A DNA stretch of 64,000 nt from Kingdonia uniflora (GCA_014058105.1 JACGCM010002435.1:1426001-1490000), one strand, 5' to 3'; numbered from the stretch's first letter, positions 1 to 12,071 are shown. Notes: generated from the sequence alone by a model not told the origin. Program-made: numbers and translations.

Positions 1-127
1 TCTTAGTCTTATGGGGCTAATCATACAAATCATTGATAAATCCATTCAGGCATTGCTGACATCACAATGTTGTTTTTTGGAAAATTGAGCTGGAGCTGTT
101 TAAGCACATCCTCTTATATTATTAAAA

Positions 128-680
128 AATAATGAATTTGACATATACCGATATACCCTAATGTTTTATGGTAAATTTGACTTACACGCCACGGTTTGCA
201 AAAAAGTTGACATATACCTTTATGTTTTATGGCATATTTGACTTACACCCCACAGTTTGTAAAATATTTAGCATACACCCCACATTGCAGTTTTACTACA
301 TTTGAATTGTGGAAGTATATTCATTATCGAAAATACCCTTAAGAGGAACACATGATATCTTTTGTTCGAATTTATAACTTCAAAAAAATGTATTAATCAT
401 CTATTGGTTAAAAGTCAAATATTCATCGTTCGTTCAAGATATGAATATCTCAGGGAGTTTATGAATTTATTTCAGAAGGGAAGTTTTGTCTTAAAAATAA
501 TTGAGTTAGGCTAACTAAAAGTCAGAGCTTGTCAATTGCAGTTGACCGTAGTCAAGCTAAAAATGTGGAGTGTATGTCAAACATTTTGCAAACCGTGGGG
601 TGTATGTCACAAAATTTGTAAGCCATGGGGTGTTAAGTCAAATATGCCATAAAGCATCAGGGTATATGTCAAATTCACCC
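128..680. mobile_element. MITE-like element with long inverted repeats
   Basis: The two ends are inverted copies of each other: phrases such as TTTGACATATACC and GGCATATTTGACTTA near 140-260 reappear reverse-complemented at about 560-680. The same 8 bases, TATTAAAA, flank both ends (120-127 and 681-688) and look like a target-site duplication. No coding capacity is visible. An 8-bp duplication would suit a hAT-type non-autonomous element; the superfamily is not certain. Confidence 0.65.
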
Positions 681-771
681 TATTAAAAGAATACACCCAA
701 AACCCTGATCCATTGACGAAGGCAGCATACAAGAGAAAAAATATAACGCAGCCCTTAACAACTCTCATATA

Positions 772-1535
772 TGTTGGGTTACGACACAAAATAGAGGAAG
801 TCGCTCGAACGATACATAAAGTCGTTCGAACGAAAAGGCTTGTTTCAAGGTTGGAAATTTTGTTCCGTTGAGCGAGACTTAAGTCGTTCGAACGAAAGCT
901 GCATAGGTTGTTTTTTAAGTTCGTTTAGGAGGCGGTGTTTTGTCTCGTGATGCGTACTTCACCAATGACTTAATAGAGAGTCTATAAATATATAGTATGA
1001 GTTCAAAGCCTCAGTATGAGAAACTTGAAATCTAAAAGAGATGTAGCCTCTATGATAGACCTTATAAAGAGTTGGTCTTTACAAGGAAGAAGGTGGAGGG
1101 TGTTCTCTTGGGATTTGATGGTGAGAGGGGAAGTACCTCTTGGTTGCTAAGATGAGAAATCAATAAAGAGAGAAGATTGAAAGGTTTCAAGAAGAAGGTA
1201 TGCAACATGGTCTTTGTTGAGGTAATCTTTGGGTTCTTGATGGATCTCTTATTTTTCTTCTTCTCTTGCAAATCAATATGAGGATATTATGAAATTAGAT
1301 AATTCCATGTTAGTTGGAATCTCTTGAGGGATTTGTAATTGAACTCGGATACATAGTGGGTTTCTAACTTGGTGGTGGGGAGTAGTAGCCTTAGTGTGAA
1401 CCTCCAGTAAATATTGTGTTTTGTGTGCATGTTAATTGTGTTTCTAATTTCTTGGTTGATTATTTGTATACCATGACGATAACAAATAAAACCAAATTGC
1501 GCATGGAGGATGTATTCCGCACGTTCATCCCAACA
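772..1535 (+). mobile_element. Solo LTR of a copia-type retrotransposon
   Basis: The segment begins TGTTGGGTT and ends CATCCCAACA, the TG...CA form of an LTR, and is flanked on both sides by the 5-bp duplication ATATA (767-771 and 1536-1540). There is no internal retroelement sequence on either side, so it is a solo LTR left by LTR-LTR recombination. A TATA-like CTATAAATATA at about 981 gives + orientation. It carries several copies of the palindromic motif CGTTCGAACGA (about 820-890), also present in the copia LTRs at 46.3 and 49.3 kb. Confidence 0.75.
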
Positions 1536-1640
1536 ATATATAACAACAACACTCACAACCCCACACACCACTTAAAGGGTGCAGGGAAAGCACTACACAA
1601 TACACAACAACTGTATAGAACTAGGATCTAATATTTATCA

Positions 1641-2103
1641 TAATTCATACCTATTTACATCCTTATGCCATATTTATTTAAATCCTTAGAGAAAGAGCTT
1701 TAAATGCTCTCAACGTCGAGATGTAATCTAGCAAATGCACAAGTTGCTCTATTAGTTTCTCTAAAAAGATGGATGATATCAAAAAACTCAAGTTGCGTTT
1801 ATGGCTTATTCTTGTTAATGTACTCTTATCTGCATGAAAAACCAACACCTCTTAAGAAGATGATCGAATCTAGTGTATACACACTATCTCCTTAAGACAG
1901 ATTCGCCCTTGCCACAGTGCTTTGCAGGAATATAGGCCCCAGTCTCCCAGGATACAACGATCAGTCGCAGAAAGAAGAAAGCACTTCTATCTTTCTGCCA
2001 AACAAACTTTGATTGCGTCTATTTTCTCTTTGTAAAAAGACTCAAGAAAACTCTGAAAAACTGGTGATAATAAATGAAAGCGAAATTGGGTTATATAGAG
2101 CAT
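1641..2103. other. No recognisable gene
   Basis: Only short, unsupported open frames are present. The stretch at 1897-2100 reads like untranslated or LTR-adjacent sequence. I see no domain, RNA gene or repeat boundary. Confidence 0.4.
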
Positions 2104-2110
2104 AGGTGAC

Positions 2111-2200
2111 TCTTCACCAAGAGTCACACCTCAAGTTAATGCCTCTTCACCAAGAGTCACACCTCAAGTTAGTGCCTCTTCACCAAGAGTCACACCTTAA
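2111..2200. repeat. 33-bp tandem repeat, three units
   Basis: Units start at 2111, 2144 and 2177 and share TCTTCACCAAGAGTCACACC. The third is partial. Each unit contains a small hairpin, ACTCTT...AAGAGT. It lies just outside the LTR-like segment that starts at 2209. Confidence 0.8.
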
Positions 2201-2208
2201 GGTGCGTC

Positions 2209-2558
2209 TGTTGGAGAGACCCCAAACCCAAAAAATGACTAAGTGTTTAAAGGAATCCCCATGAGCCCATGGCCCAAGGCCCCAAAGCCCAATCATAGAC
2301 TTATAATAATAAGCGGGTTTCCTAGGTTGAGCAAGCCCATGGGTAGCCCATGCACCCAAGCTAGCTTGCACACATGGGCCGCACATGTCGCACATGCGCG
2401 TGTGACCCACCAACTCTCACACTCATTACAACAAAGTAAGTATTTGATTTACTTATATAGGAGAGTTGTGATTCCCTCATATCCAATGTGGGACTAAAAC
2501 CACTTAGTTCCACCATTCAAACTTAAAGGAAAAACAAATCATATTGTATTTTCCAACA
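2209..2558 (-). mobile_element. LTR-like segment, probably a solo or orphan LTR
   Basis: It starts TGTTGGAGAG and ends TTTTCCAACA. On the minus strand it holds the plant LTR phrase AGTCCCACATTGG followed by CTATATAAG, a promoter-like TATA box, giving minus orientation. No 5-bp duplication matches across the ends (GCGTC against GTTAA), so it may be one LTR of a truncated element. It contains many repeats of GCCCATG/CACATG. Confidence 0.5.
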
Positions 2559-3160
2559 GTTAATTATATATGCCAAGTTTCCCAAGGGGCGGTGTAGGGA
2601 CCTATTTCGTGGTCTCGACCTAGGGCATCCAGGTCGATCTGTATACATACATAGTTTACGCAAAATAAAAGTGCAAGACTAAGGCTCCTACAATTTTGGA
2701 TTGGACATCCATGTGTATCTACCTCAGCACCTCGGGCGATATGGGAACAACCACCAAGAAATTAGAACGAAACAATTAAGAGGGACGCATGTCCCACTAC
2801 TAGCTATTATGAAGACTTGAGCACACCGGTACCACTACGTTCTCCACTTATCCAGGAAATCATGGTTAACAACCACAATTTAGAAGGAGACCTATAAACA
2901 GACCATGAGGAGAATGATAGATGGATATGAGATTTAACTTACATACTTGTACTTGTACTTTTTGAGAATGTATAATTTTAACTTGTAATCACCTCTATTA
3001 ATACCATCATTTCTTTTAAACCCTTTGACAAAAGGTCATGGTTTTTACCTATTCAAAGGTTTTCTACGTAAAGTCCAAGCTATTTGATTATATGTTACAG
3101 TTTAAGCTCAATTACATTTGGTGTAAGAGACTAGTTCAATTCATGAAATTAGGTCCTTAT
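2559..3160. other. No gene; LTR-type fragments
   Basis: No coding region is visible. About 3038-3080 is an inverted, diverged copy of 3915-3962: both contain a CATGGTTTTTA...TTCAA.GGTTTTC.ACG phrase common near the ends of plant LTRs. This suggests eroded LTR fragments in opposite orientations. Confidence 0.35.
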
Positions 3161-3164
3161 ATGC

Positions 3165-3600
3165 AGTGTCCATATTCTTGATGTATCCCACTACAGTAAT
3201 TGAATCAGTTCTAGCCAGCACTCTCCTATGACCTTTTTCAACATTTAATCTCAAGCTCATCTCCACAGCTTTTAACTACAACACTAGGATATATTTTGAG
3301 TCCATGGTACCTGAAATTGCACCCAATACAATGTCACTTTGTTTCTGGGCATAGCTCCACAGTCTCCCTTTTCATTCTTGTATGATCCATCAGTATTCAT
3401 ACTGATAACATTTCCTTCAACTGTACCCCATTTAACATAACTTTAATAGGCACATGCATAACAAAACTAGCATTAATGCTCCAATCATGAATAATGGCTA
3501 TATTCCTAGCACTATCATTTAGCTCAATATCATGGGAGGAGATCTTAATTAATTCTAATTTTATTAACAATATTAAAGAGAACAACTTTAGGGTGGCATT
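3165..3600 (-). pseudogene. LINE (non-LTR) RNase H-like remnant
   Basis: Read on the minus strand, an open stretch (3585-3397) runs into NTDGSYKNEKGDCG, the beginning of the RNase H fold at the C-terminus of plant LINE polyproteins, including its first catalytic Asp in TDGS. Downstream the frame breaks with several stops, while residues resembling the rest of the fold continue to about 3165. No reverse transcriptase is visible beside it. It is a 5'-truncated, mutated fragment. Confidence 0.55.
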
Positions 3601-3837
3601 GTTTATTCTGAAAGATCCTAATATTTCTTTCTTTCCAAATGTTATAGAAATAAGAATTTAAAGCAACCCTTTTTATAATAGCCACCATGCCTTTTCTGTG
3701 GAAATGCTATTGGATTTACTGCATTTCACACTCCCAGCTTTCAATACTTTTTTGAAAACCAAAGTTCTTAAAAACATTTCACAATCCTCTTAAAGCTTAA
3801 TGTAAAGTTAGTTGACACCTATTGTAATAGCCTATTT

Positions 3838-4390
3838 TCGTATTGGACGAAGATAGTGCCTTACACCCTTGAAATATAGGAGATTTGCTAAGAACTGAAA
3901 ATAACTAACACGGGATTTTGCGTGGAAAACCCTTGAATGGGTTAAAAACCATGATCTCTCCTAAGGATTTTTAGAAAGAATGGTGTTTTATATAGATGTT
4001 AGCTATTACAAAGAGAAAGAGATTGAATATCTGAGTTTTGGTAGGGATCACTTTCTCTAAGAGTTTTGTAGCTGATTCCCCATCCCTGATTCTAATCTCC
4101 AGGTCTCCTTTTATAGGTCTTATAATATGACAGTTGGTTACATTGATGAGGAACGTTACAATATTAGGTTTTGATGAGTCTTCATAATAATCTTTATAAT
4201 GGTCGAGTAACGGCTTGAGTAACTCTTCTTCTTTGTAACCGCTCCATGATGTGCCATAAATGAACCACGTGTACCTTGTCGAGGTCGAGTAAATGTGTGA
4301 TGGTCGTATACTGAGGCCTGAGTTTGAGATTCAGAACTGGCCCTTACATCCAATCGAGCTGAAGGTCGATATCTGGGTTTAGGTCGAGTA
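3838..4390 (-). mobile_element. Probable LTR remnant
   Basis: The segment has no coding capacity. On the minus strand it shows a TATA box, GACCTATAAAAGG, near 4105-4120 and the LTR-type phrase noted at 3038-3080. It lies directly upstream of the decayed gypsy element at 4391 but in the opposite orientation, so it more likely belongs to another element. Repeated GGTCGAGTA words occur at 4200-4395. Confidence 0.35.
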
Positions 4391-4630
4391 TTGGAAATAA
4401 GCCCTCACACCTATCTCATTTTAGTGAAAGATAAACTACTTCCAAATGTACATCTAATCGAACCAATTAAAGGGAAGCCTTACTGTAAGCATCACAAAGT
4501 CAAACATCACGATATAAAAAAATACTATGCTTTACAGATATTGATGAAATTTATATTGAAAGATGGAAAACTTCATGAGTATATCATCGATCTTAAAGGA
4601 TATAAAAACAAAAGTTACAAAAATATGTAG
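4391..4630 (+). pseudogene. gypsy gag C-terminal fragment
   Basis: The 79-residue open frame contains YCKHHKVKHHDIKKYYALQ, which matches the C-terminal motif of plant Tat-lineage gag proteins (Y-C-x2-H-x3-H-D then a conserved Cys). The expected last Cys is Tyr here. It ends in a stop after about 79 residues and is followed by disrupted sequence before the protease fragment. No function is expected. Confidence 0.5.
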
Positions 4631-4999
4631 AAGTTGCTCAAGAGCTTCATGACACAAAAGAAAAGCATTTCTATATCGACCACATGATCAAAATCCATTA
4701 AATCAACAATTCGGCTAGGCACAAAAGACGCAGACGGACGATGTGTACAATACTCAGTGCAAAAGATAAAGAAGCCAAACTCCTACCAGAAAGAAGCATA
4801 AGACGATCTGGGATATCGTTCCAGGATTGCAATATCGATCATGTAAGATTTCCCCATCATGATCCACTGGTGGTGGTGTTCTGGATGAAGAATTTTGTAT
4901 TACACACTATGAGCTAGCTAGGGTCGATAAAAGGAGCTCAATAGAGGGGGGTTTTAAAAGCACAATTAAAATGATGGGCCTAGCAGATAGGGTCGATGT

Positions 5000-5380
5000 A
5001 TCAAATATCGATGTTAGCAGTTTTAATGGATCCAAAGAGGCGAAGGTGGGGAAGATCGTCCAGCCAATCATAGCAAGACTCATCACAATAAGCGTTACAT
5101 TCTATGAAATCAACGCCAAGTCCCGATATCTAGGTATCGCTGGACGATGATGGTTACACCACATGAAGGCCATACCCTCTACATTTCATCTAGCGCTGGG
5201 ATTTGAGACAGATAGAGAGGAATACAAACTGAAGGGAGGTCAGAAAGTTGCTCGAGCCTGTAAGAATATAATAACCAATGTTATTGATACTTCTGAAGAA
5301 TTTGGGACATATCAAGTACAGATGGCAGGTCTCTCCGAAGATCAGCCTTCCTCTGTCGGGCCTACCGAAAACACATAACT
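5000..5380 (+). pseudogene. gypsy aspartic protease fragment
   Basis: The translation around 5070-5230 contains FYEINAKSRYLGIAG followed by a stop and then HHMKAIPSTFH. This parallels the protease C-terminal region of the better-preserved relative at 61.05-61.2 kb. The catalytic D-T/S-G is not recognisable upstream. A short open frame continues to 5378. Confidence 0.5.
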
Positions 5381-5399
5381 CGATGGCTTAGACATAGGC

Positions 5400-6210
5400 A
5401 CATTCATTGGCACAAAACTAGCTATAGAAGAGTGCCAGAAACTTGTTAATTCTCTTCATGCTAACAAAGACATTTTTGCTTGGACATTTAGAGAAATGCA
5501 TGGTGTTGACCCTATACTAGAATGTTATAAACTCAGTCTAAGAGATAAAAAAAATAGCTGTGAAGCAAAAGAATTTATCCCCAAAGCTTCAGGATGATGC
5601 CCATAAAGAAATCGATAAACTAATCGAAGTAGGATTTATCAGGGAAGTTAAATATCCCGAATGGATCTTAAACATAGTGGCAATACCAAAGAAGAATGGC
5701 AAAGTTAAAGTTTATGTTAATTTCACTAATCTAAACATACATATTCTGAAGGACAGTTTCCCACTTCCAAGTATCAACCAGCTCTTGAACTCAACTGCTG
5801 CCATGAGTTACTTTTAATTATGGATACAATATCAGGTATAACCAGATACCTCTCTAGTCTGAGGACCAAGAGAAAACATCATTTATAACAGAACAAGGAT
5901 TGTATTGTTATAATGGCATTCCCTCTGCCCTGAAGATTGTCGAATTCACCTATCAAAGACTAGTGACAAACATGTTCAAAGATCACTTGGGGAAGATAGT
6001 AGAGGTTTTGATAGATCCATACTCTGCAAGAGCCTAATTAAAGAAAAAATATTACATTAATAACCTCAACACAATCTTTAATATTCTACAAGCTTACAAG
6101 ATGAAGCATTATCTAGAAAAGTGTCAGTTGAGAATACAACCAGGGAAAATTTCTAGGTCACCTCATCAGCAAGAAAGGGATAGAGGCAGATCCTGATCAA
6201 ATTCGGGCTT
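5400..6210 (+). pseudogene. gypsy reverse transcriptase fragment
   Basis: An open stretch (5560-5817) includes HKEIDKLIEVGFIREVKYP and IVAIPKKNGKVKVYVNFTNL, the N-terminal RT motifs of Ty3/gypsy elements. A stop follows, and weak RT similarity continues to about 6200 through several frames. The catalytic Y-x-D-D site is decayed (about 6000-6020 reads VLID-P). It is 5' of an RNase H fragment in the same strand. Confidence 0.65.
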
Positions 6211-6359
6211 TGGTATCCATGCCTTCTCCTCAAACTAAAATATAGGTACAAAAATTAGCTGGAAAGATTATAGCTTTAAATAGATTTATTTTAAAATCTT
6301 TCGATTGTTGTAAATGGCCTTTTAATCTACTTTGAGGTCCCAAATCCAAGGAACACAAA

Positions 6360-7520
6360 ATGAGGGATGCTGAAATTGAATGGAATGATGAATGTGAGGC
6401 ATCCTTCCAAGAAGTTAAGAGATACTTAGGAAAGCCTTTAGTCATGAGTATGACTCCAGAAGGAGAAGAACTCAATGTGTACCTGGCATTCATAAACAAT
6501 TCCTTAAGCTCGATCCTTATCCGAGTTGAAGAAAAAGTCGAGGAACTAGTATACTTCATCAACAAAACTCAAACTCCTGCTGAAATAAGATATTCCAAGA
6601 TTGTGAAACTACTTTTCATACTCGTATATACCTCAGAAAAACTTAAATAATGCTTTTGAGCCCATTCCATCAAAGTCATGATTAATTATCCACAACGTGA
6701 AGATTTTTCTATGAAAGAAAAATATCGCAAAGTTCAACAAAGGTAGGTATATTTGGGAGAGTGCAATATTAGTTACCAACCATATGTTTTAAAAAAAAGG
6801 ACAGACAGTGGCTGATTTCTGGCTAACCTTCTAGTTGAAGATCCAAACTGCGAAGAGGAAGACCAAGAGTTATCTGATTAATTATCCACAACGTGAAGAT
6901 TTGTCTATGAAAGAAAAATCTCCCAAAGTTTAACAAAGGTCAGTATATTTGGAAGAGTGCAATATTCGTTACCAACCATATGTTTTAAAAAAAGGACAGG
7001 CAGTGGCTGATTTCTTGGCTGACTTTCTAGTTGAAGATCCAAACTGTGAAGAAGAAGACCAAGAGTTATCTGAAGACCTGGTCGAAGATAATGAAGGATG
7101 GATCTCTAAAATCAGCATGGTTTAGTTGGTCTTGCGGGGTCTGGAATCATGATCGCGCTTATTACTCCATCTATTGATAGAATTGAAAATTTGATCAAAC
7201 TTGATTTCGAAGCATCAAATAACTTCACTGAGTACGAAGCCATTATATATGGTTTTGACATGGCTCTGAAAATTGGAGTACCTTAAATTTCTACATACAT
7301 TGATTTACTATTGATAGTCAACCATTATTCAGAGCAATACAAGAAAATTGGAAAGATGGTCGATTATGTAGCCTTTATTCATTGAAAGAATGAAAATATT
7401 CAAAAAGGCCACGTCATACTACCTTCATTAAGGTGAAAATTGACATGCCAACTTACTTGCCTAACTGGAAAGAATCCTTCGAACTGTAACATGATACTTG
7501 AAGATCAAAGTTGCTTCTAC
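6360..7520 (+). pseudogene. gypsy RNase H and connection fragment
   Basis: A 96-residue frame at 6360-6647 matches the RT/RNase H linker of gypsy polyproteins (EWNDECEASFQEVKRYLGKP). Further fragments with stops follow: QAVADFLADFLVEDP-like sequence at about 6990-7040, then a second RNase H-like region at about 7090-7500. The middle is duplicated in tandem (see 6680-7072). Confidence 0.6.
6680..7072 (+). repeat. 196-bp tandem duplication
   Basis: GATTAATTATCCACAACGTG starts at both 6680 and 6876, and the two ~196-bp copies stay closely similar to the end of the second. The duplicated block is inside the gypsy RNase H remnant, and it repeats a frame-disrupted piece, so it arose after or without coding constraint. 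Confidence 0.85.
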
Positions 7521-7600
7521 CCCCAGTATCGATCTTGTCACAATAAGCACGATCAATGCTAGGGGCGATGAGCCCGATGTGAATGATTGGAAAGTCCCTT

Positions 7601-8887
7601 TTGATAGACACTTTATTGTGTATATTTTATACTTTAATTACTTGTGTTTTTACTCCTCCTAAACCCCTTAAGCTATAATGTTTTCTAGTTTACCCTTTAC
7701 AGGCTCTATAACTACTGGAGAAGCTTTTGCGCTTAATCAAACACAAACTCTACATTCAAGCATGGCTGGGAACAATCAGCTGAAACAGTACTAAACTGAG
7801 AGTAAACAACTTAAGTGGGATATCTCCAGTAGTCAAAGCAAGAGTGGAATATTTTAGACTCGGATAATAACTCAAGGTTATCACACTTACCAGGACTCAA
7901 AAGGATAAGGGTCAACTTGTCAGTTGAACTGCGATCACGGATTTGGTGTAACCAACTAAACCGTGATTGCGAGTTTGTTATAACGGTGAACAAAATCCCT
8001 TTGTTGTGACACTCTGTAACACTCCCAGATCTGAAATAGAGACTAGATTCATGATAGCTTCAAGTTAGTTTAGAGTTTGTGCTGAGATTTGTATTTATCA
8101 CACCTGAGGCAGGACTTCTATAAATAGTTATCCTTAGGTTTATTTTAAACCTAATTTTTGAATTGTAAAGCTTTGAGGAGTTTATATCTTCATTCTTGAA
8201 TAGTTTATAAGTTCAATTTATTTATTCAATTATTTAATATTTTATTTCTTTCTTATTTGCTTAGTTTAATCATGAAGGGTTAATTCCTTTGGGTTGTGGC
8301 ATGGGGAAAGCCTTAAGATGACATTGCTAGAAACTTTAGTATTGAGGACTCTAGGAGACCTGACCCAACTTAGACCTTAGGTAGTAAATGGTTAGTGAGA
8401 CCCAATCTAGGTTGCTATAGAAACTTTAGTGTAGGAACCAATGAAAGGATACTTAGCCAAACACTATATATTGAAGGCCAAGACCATATTCCCCTCTAAG
8501 AGAGACTCTATTACTGACTCGATTCAGGCGGTGGTAAGTCTTCCATCTATTCAGGCTCTAAGATGGATATAGGAGATAATCAAGCCACATCATCCTAGCT
8601 ACCTAATCAAGAAGATATGAAATTAAATACCCGAACCACTCAAAGTACTTGATCATAGACTTTGAGGAGAGAGTCCAAAAATATTAAAATTCTAGATATG
8701 TATATCATAGGTCTACCCTAGGTTATGCCATTTAGTTTACAATCATTACACTCTAGTTATATAATTGTAACCAAACCTGATTCCCCTTAGAGTCCTAGAC
8801 CAACTAGACTATCCGCACCTCCATGTGTTATACTCCACTTACCTATACTACATTATAATCTCGTTATAAGTGGGATTATTGATAGAC
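7601..8887. mobile_element. Non-coding insertion splitting the gypsy integrase region
   Basis: Gypsy pol-like sequence ends at about 7600 (reading DVNDWKVPFD) and resumes at about 8940. The boundary word TTGATAGAC is present at both ends (7601-7609 and 8879-8887). The inserted 1.28 kb has no coding region and looks like LTR sequence (TGATAGACACTTTATTGTG start), but a clean TG...CA pair was not found. It is a probable solo LTR or non-autonomous element; exact limits are uncertain. Confidence 0.45.
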
Positions 8888-8904
8888 CCTAGAAAATGAC
8901 ATAT

Positions 8905-9580
8905 CACCTTTCCTTAAGTGTATTGGTCTGGATAACGATTTTTAAGGCGAGCTCCGCGATGAAGCTAAAGAACGATGGAAAATGATCGACAATGTGAAAA
9001 GATACGTCGTCATATAAAGAGCTATATAGAAGATCAGTTATAGGGCTATTTCTAAAAGTACCCCTTAGTAGAAGAAGCGGATAATATGTTAAAACAACTT
9101 CATGAAGGTACATGTGGATCATATGTGATCACTTGTTAGCAAGACAATTACTCAAGGTGTTTGACGGCCAAAATGCAAGCTCATGCCGTAAAATATGCGG
9201 AAAAAATACGATAAATGCCAAAGACATTTTCACAAGATCAAGACTCCCGCCCTTGACCTCCATGCAAGTAAAATGTTTTGGCCATTCAAAAGATGGGGAC
9301 TCGACATCATTAGAGAGTTACCAAATGGGGACAACGAAGGCATCTCTTGATGACAACAAAATACTTTACAAAATGAGTCGATGTAGTCCCTTTATGCAGA
9401 ACTCATGAAGAAGAAGTCATTAGGTTTGTATGGGAAAACATCATTATGAGATTCAGATGCTCTCACATGTTCAGAATTGATAATGGATAATAATTACTCG
9501 TAAGCCCAAACCAAAAGGTCTTGTACTTGATAACTTTCACACATGATAGGACAAAAATGTTTTACAGCTAGAATCCAATG
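8905..9580 (+). pseudogene. gypsy integrase fragment
   Basis: Several frames together give EEADNMLKQLHEGTCGSYV, an integrase zinc-binding (H2C2) region, then LDLHASKMFWPFKRWGLDII-like sequence with frameshifts, matching the integrase of the element at 63.4-64 kb. Stops and indels are frequent. The catalytic core is not intact. Confidence 0.6.
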
Positions 9581-9599
9581 TCATTTTTTTAAGCAAGAA

Positions 9600-10990
9600 T
9601 AAAAAACATCACATTAACCAGTTAACAAAAAAGTTCTACAACACTGAGCTAGATACCTAACCCATTGAGGCATTGTTGGATTAAACAAAAACTTGGGTTA
9701 AGTTTACCAAAAGCAGTTAGTTCATGTGCTAATTGCTCTCCTATTCACATGCAAAATATGATAACTACCCCTATTACAATCTTACTTAAGAAAAGATAGC
9801 ATAGCTGAAGTTTCCCAAGTAGCTAGTTCATGTGCTAATTGCTCTCCTATTCACATGCAAAATATGATAACTACCCCTATTACAATCTTACTTAAGAAGA
9901 AAAAGCATAGATGAAGTTTCCCAAGTAGTGTTCTGAACAACTCTATTCAGAAAATCAGCACAGTTTTTGTTGTCAGCTAACAACATAAAAAAAATTATTC
10001 CAAAGGACTTGATCACCAAGCTGAGGCCCCTGATGATGACCCATCTTTCTTGCACTCTTGTTCCTCATGTCTTGCCTTATTCAGCTCCTGCATAGATACA
10101 AGTAAAATGAGGATCCAAGATAGCAATTCAAATCCCTGTTGGTTCATTAGAATGTTTTCAGGCAACATCAGTCATTAAAAAGAAATGAGATTTTTGTTTA
10201 AAGATCTGTTATAAAGTAACATTTATGGTAGTCTTTTCCTTGTCAGAAGAGAGATGATGAATAAGGGTCTGGGAGCTTCTAAAAAAGACTTTTGAGATAC
10301 TAATATCCTCCTTCCTGAAGATAACGTTATTCCTAGCATCCCAAATAGCAGCAATAAGGGCACAAAACTGTGTGAATTGCTGTTGCAAACAATGTTTGGA
10401 ATCTAATGTTAACTCCATATGTCTAGGAGTTCTCCAAGGGTTAAAATTTGGCCCAACAATATTGAAAGTAAGACTAGAAGCAAGCCAAACTATCTTAGCC
10501 CACTCACATTAGAAGATGGCATGGGTAATAGTATCAGTGTGTTCATGACAAATGATGCAGTCATCATCTTAAAGAATATGGTTCTTTTTAAGTCTGGCTT
10601 TGACTGGCAGAATTTCTTTAAAGAATTTCCAGATAAGCATTTAAGCTCTATGTAGGAGACTAGTTTTCCAAATTCTTTTCCACCATCTATTAGGGATAGA
10701 GTTAGTATTAGTTTGGATTTGTTCCATTCCTCGAAGCATCCTGTAAGCAGACTTCATTGTAAAGATGTCATTGGTCTCTGGAAGCCATCTAGGGGAGTAA
10801 TCTTGATGCATGTCGATAGGGATTTTAAGGATGGCTTGAACTTCAGTTGGATGAAAGATTTGCTGAAACAGTTCAACATGCCATCAAGAATAAGATCAGT
10901 AACCCATATAAGATTTATCCTCCCTAATATTAATGTTAGTCCCAAATCCACCTTGCCACCCAATAAAAGGTTTGAGCTCTTTTGCAGTCT
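9600..10990 (-). pseudogene. LINE polyprotein C-terminal remnant (zf-RVT and RNase H)
   Basis: On the minus strand the translation from about 10990 to 10210 reads as the zinc-binding region that follows reverse transcriptase in plant L1-type LINEs: W-WKRIWK, CIICHEHTDTITHAIF and IAAIWDARNNVIF. Several sense codons have become stops. Farther downstream (10100-9700) an RNase H-like end, GEQLAHELTAFGKLN, follows. The order zf-RVT then RNase H is as expected. No RT domain is seen upstream, so the copy is 5'-truncated. Confidence 0.7.
9718..9949 (-). repeat. 116-bp tandem duplication in the LINE tail
   Basis: TAGTTCATGTGCTAATTGCT begins at 9718 and again at 9834. The two copies are almost identical over about 110 bases. 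Both encode the end of the LINE RNase H on the minus strand, so the duplication is recent relative to the decay of the element. Confidence 0.85.
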
Positions 10991-10999
10991 AGATGATTT

Positions 11000-11850
11000 T
11001 TCAAAATCTAGAGTCAGTAAGGAAAAATGTTTTTTTGAATTACTTGTTTTTCAAAATCGATATATCAATCTCTCTCTCTTAAATATATCTGAGTATATGT
11101 GTATGTTAGTCTAGAGTGTTTGATATCCAACACATAACAATTTGCTCCAACAGATTTCTCTCCAAATTCAGTTTTTTTATATTAAAATTGAGACCCATAA
11201 TGTTATTTTATGTGAGAGACAGAAGATTTTTATTAAAAATTGGGACCCGCAATATTCTTTTATTAGAAAGAGAAAAAAATGGAAGAGAATACATATTTGT
11301 GGGGGACCCACAAAAGTAGTATGCACATACCACTCTCCAAGTTACGGATTCACATATTTGGATAGGTATGAGGGTGAGTATGTTAAACATCGTACCCCTG
11401 TTGAAAAATAGTTTTTTGCAAAAGCATGTTCGAGATGCTCTTACCAAATGAAGCAAGCTTAAGAACATTTGTAGTCGACTTTCTATATTTGCTTAAAGTC
11501 AAATTTGAAGAGCCAAATCCTTCTAAAACACCTACATCCGACTTTCCAAATTAAAGTCAAATTGCCTAAAATCATATTGGGTCATCATATTTGACTATTT
11601 TTTTTTACTCTTCAAACTAAATTTAATGCTTAGGTGACAATCAAATTTGGTTATAACTAAAACAAAATCTACCCAAAAATTAAGGGTTTTATGAAAAAAT
11701 TGACATGTGGCATTTGACGATTACTTTTTGTGGAGTCCAGTGTAGTAAAAAAAAACTATTTGACTTCTATTAGCCAATAAAGCCAAATTTAGTGGCTCGT
11801 GGGTTTGCTTTCGGTGTTGTTTGTCTTTTTGCTGCTGAAAATTTTTTCAG
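11000..11850. other. AT-rich region without a supported gene
   Basis: Short open frames occur on both strands at 11.1-11.47 kb but show no recognisable domain and overlap each other. A small inverted word, GCATGTTCGAGATGCTC, lies at 11422-11438. The region is probably eroded repeat. Confidence 0.4.
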
Positions 11851-11856
11851 CAAAAA

Positions 11857-12003
11857 AATTCAGCACTTGAAGCAGGCTAAAAAAAATTTCAGCAAAAAAA
11901 TTTAGCACTTGGAATTTTAGAAACAGTAAAAAATTTCAGCACTTGAAGCAGGCTAAAAAAAATTTCAACAAAAAAATTTAGCACTTGGAATTTTAGAAAC
12001 AAA
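11857..12003. repeat. 76-bp tandem repeat
   Basis: CAGCACTTGAAGCAGGCTAA is found at 11861 and 11937. The unit includes an A-rich run and TTTAGCACTTGGAATTTTAG. Two units are nearly identical. Confidence 0.8.
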
Positions 12004-12071
12004 CACTACCTTAGTTTTATGGAGATCTAAACTGGGGGCCCACTAAACTGATATATTTCACTTTCACTAGT

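Larger units (their letters stand above)
4391..9580 (+). mobile_element. Decayed Ty3/gypsy (Tat-like) retrotransposon
   Basis: Fragments of gag, protease, reverse transcriptase, RNase H and integrase follow each other in the usual gypsy order on the + strand, each broken by stops or frameshifts. The protein fragments resemble those of the gypsy element that starts at 58540 (for example the protease, RT and integrase phrases), so they are relatives in one lineage. No clean LTR pair was found around it. A separate insertion splits the integrase region at about 7601-8887. Confidence 0.7.

Noticed and set aside
2180..2497. Overlapping 77- and 84-residue ORFs
   Set aside because: Both are inside the LTR-like segment 2209-2558 and read its GCCCATG repeats.
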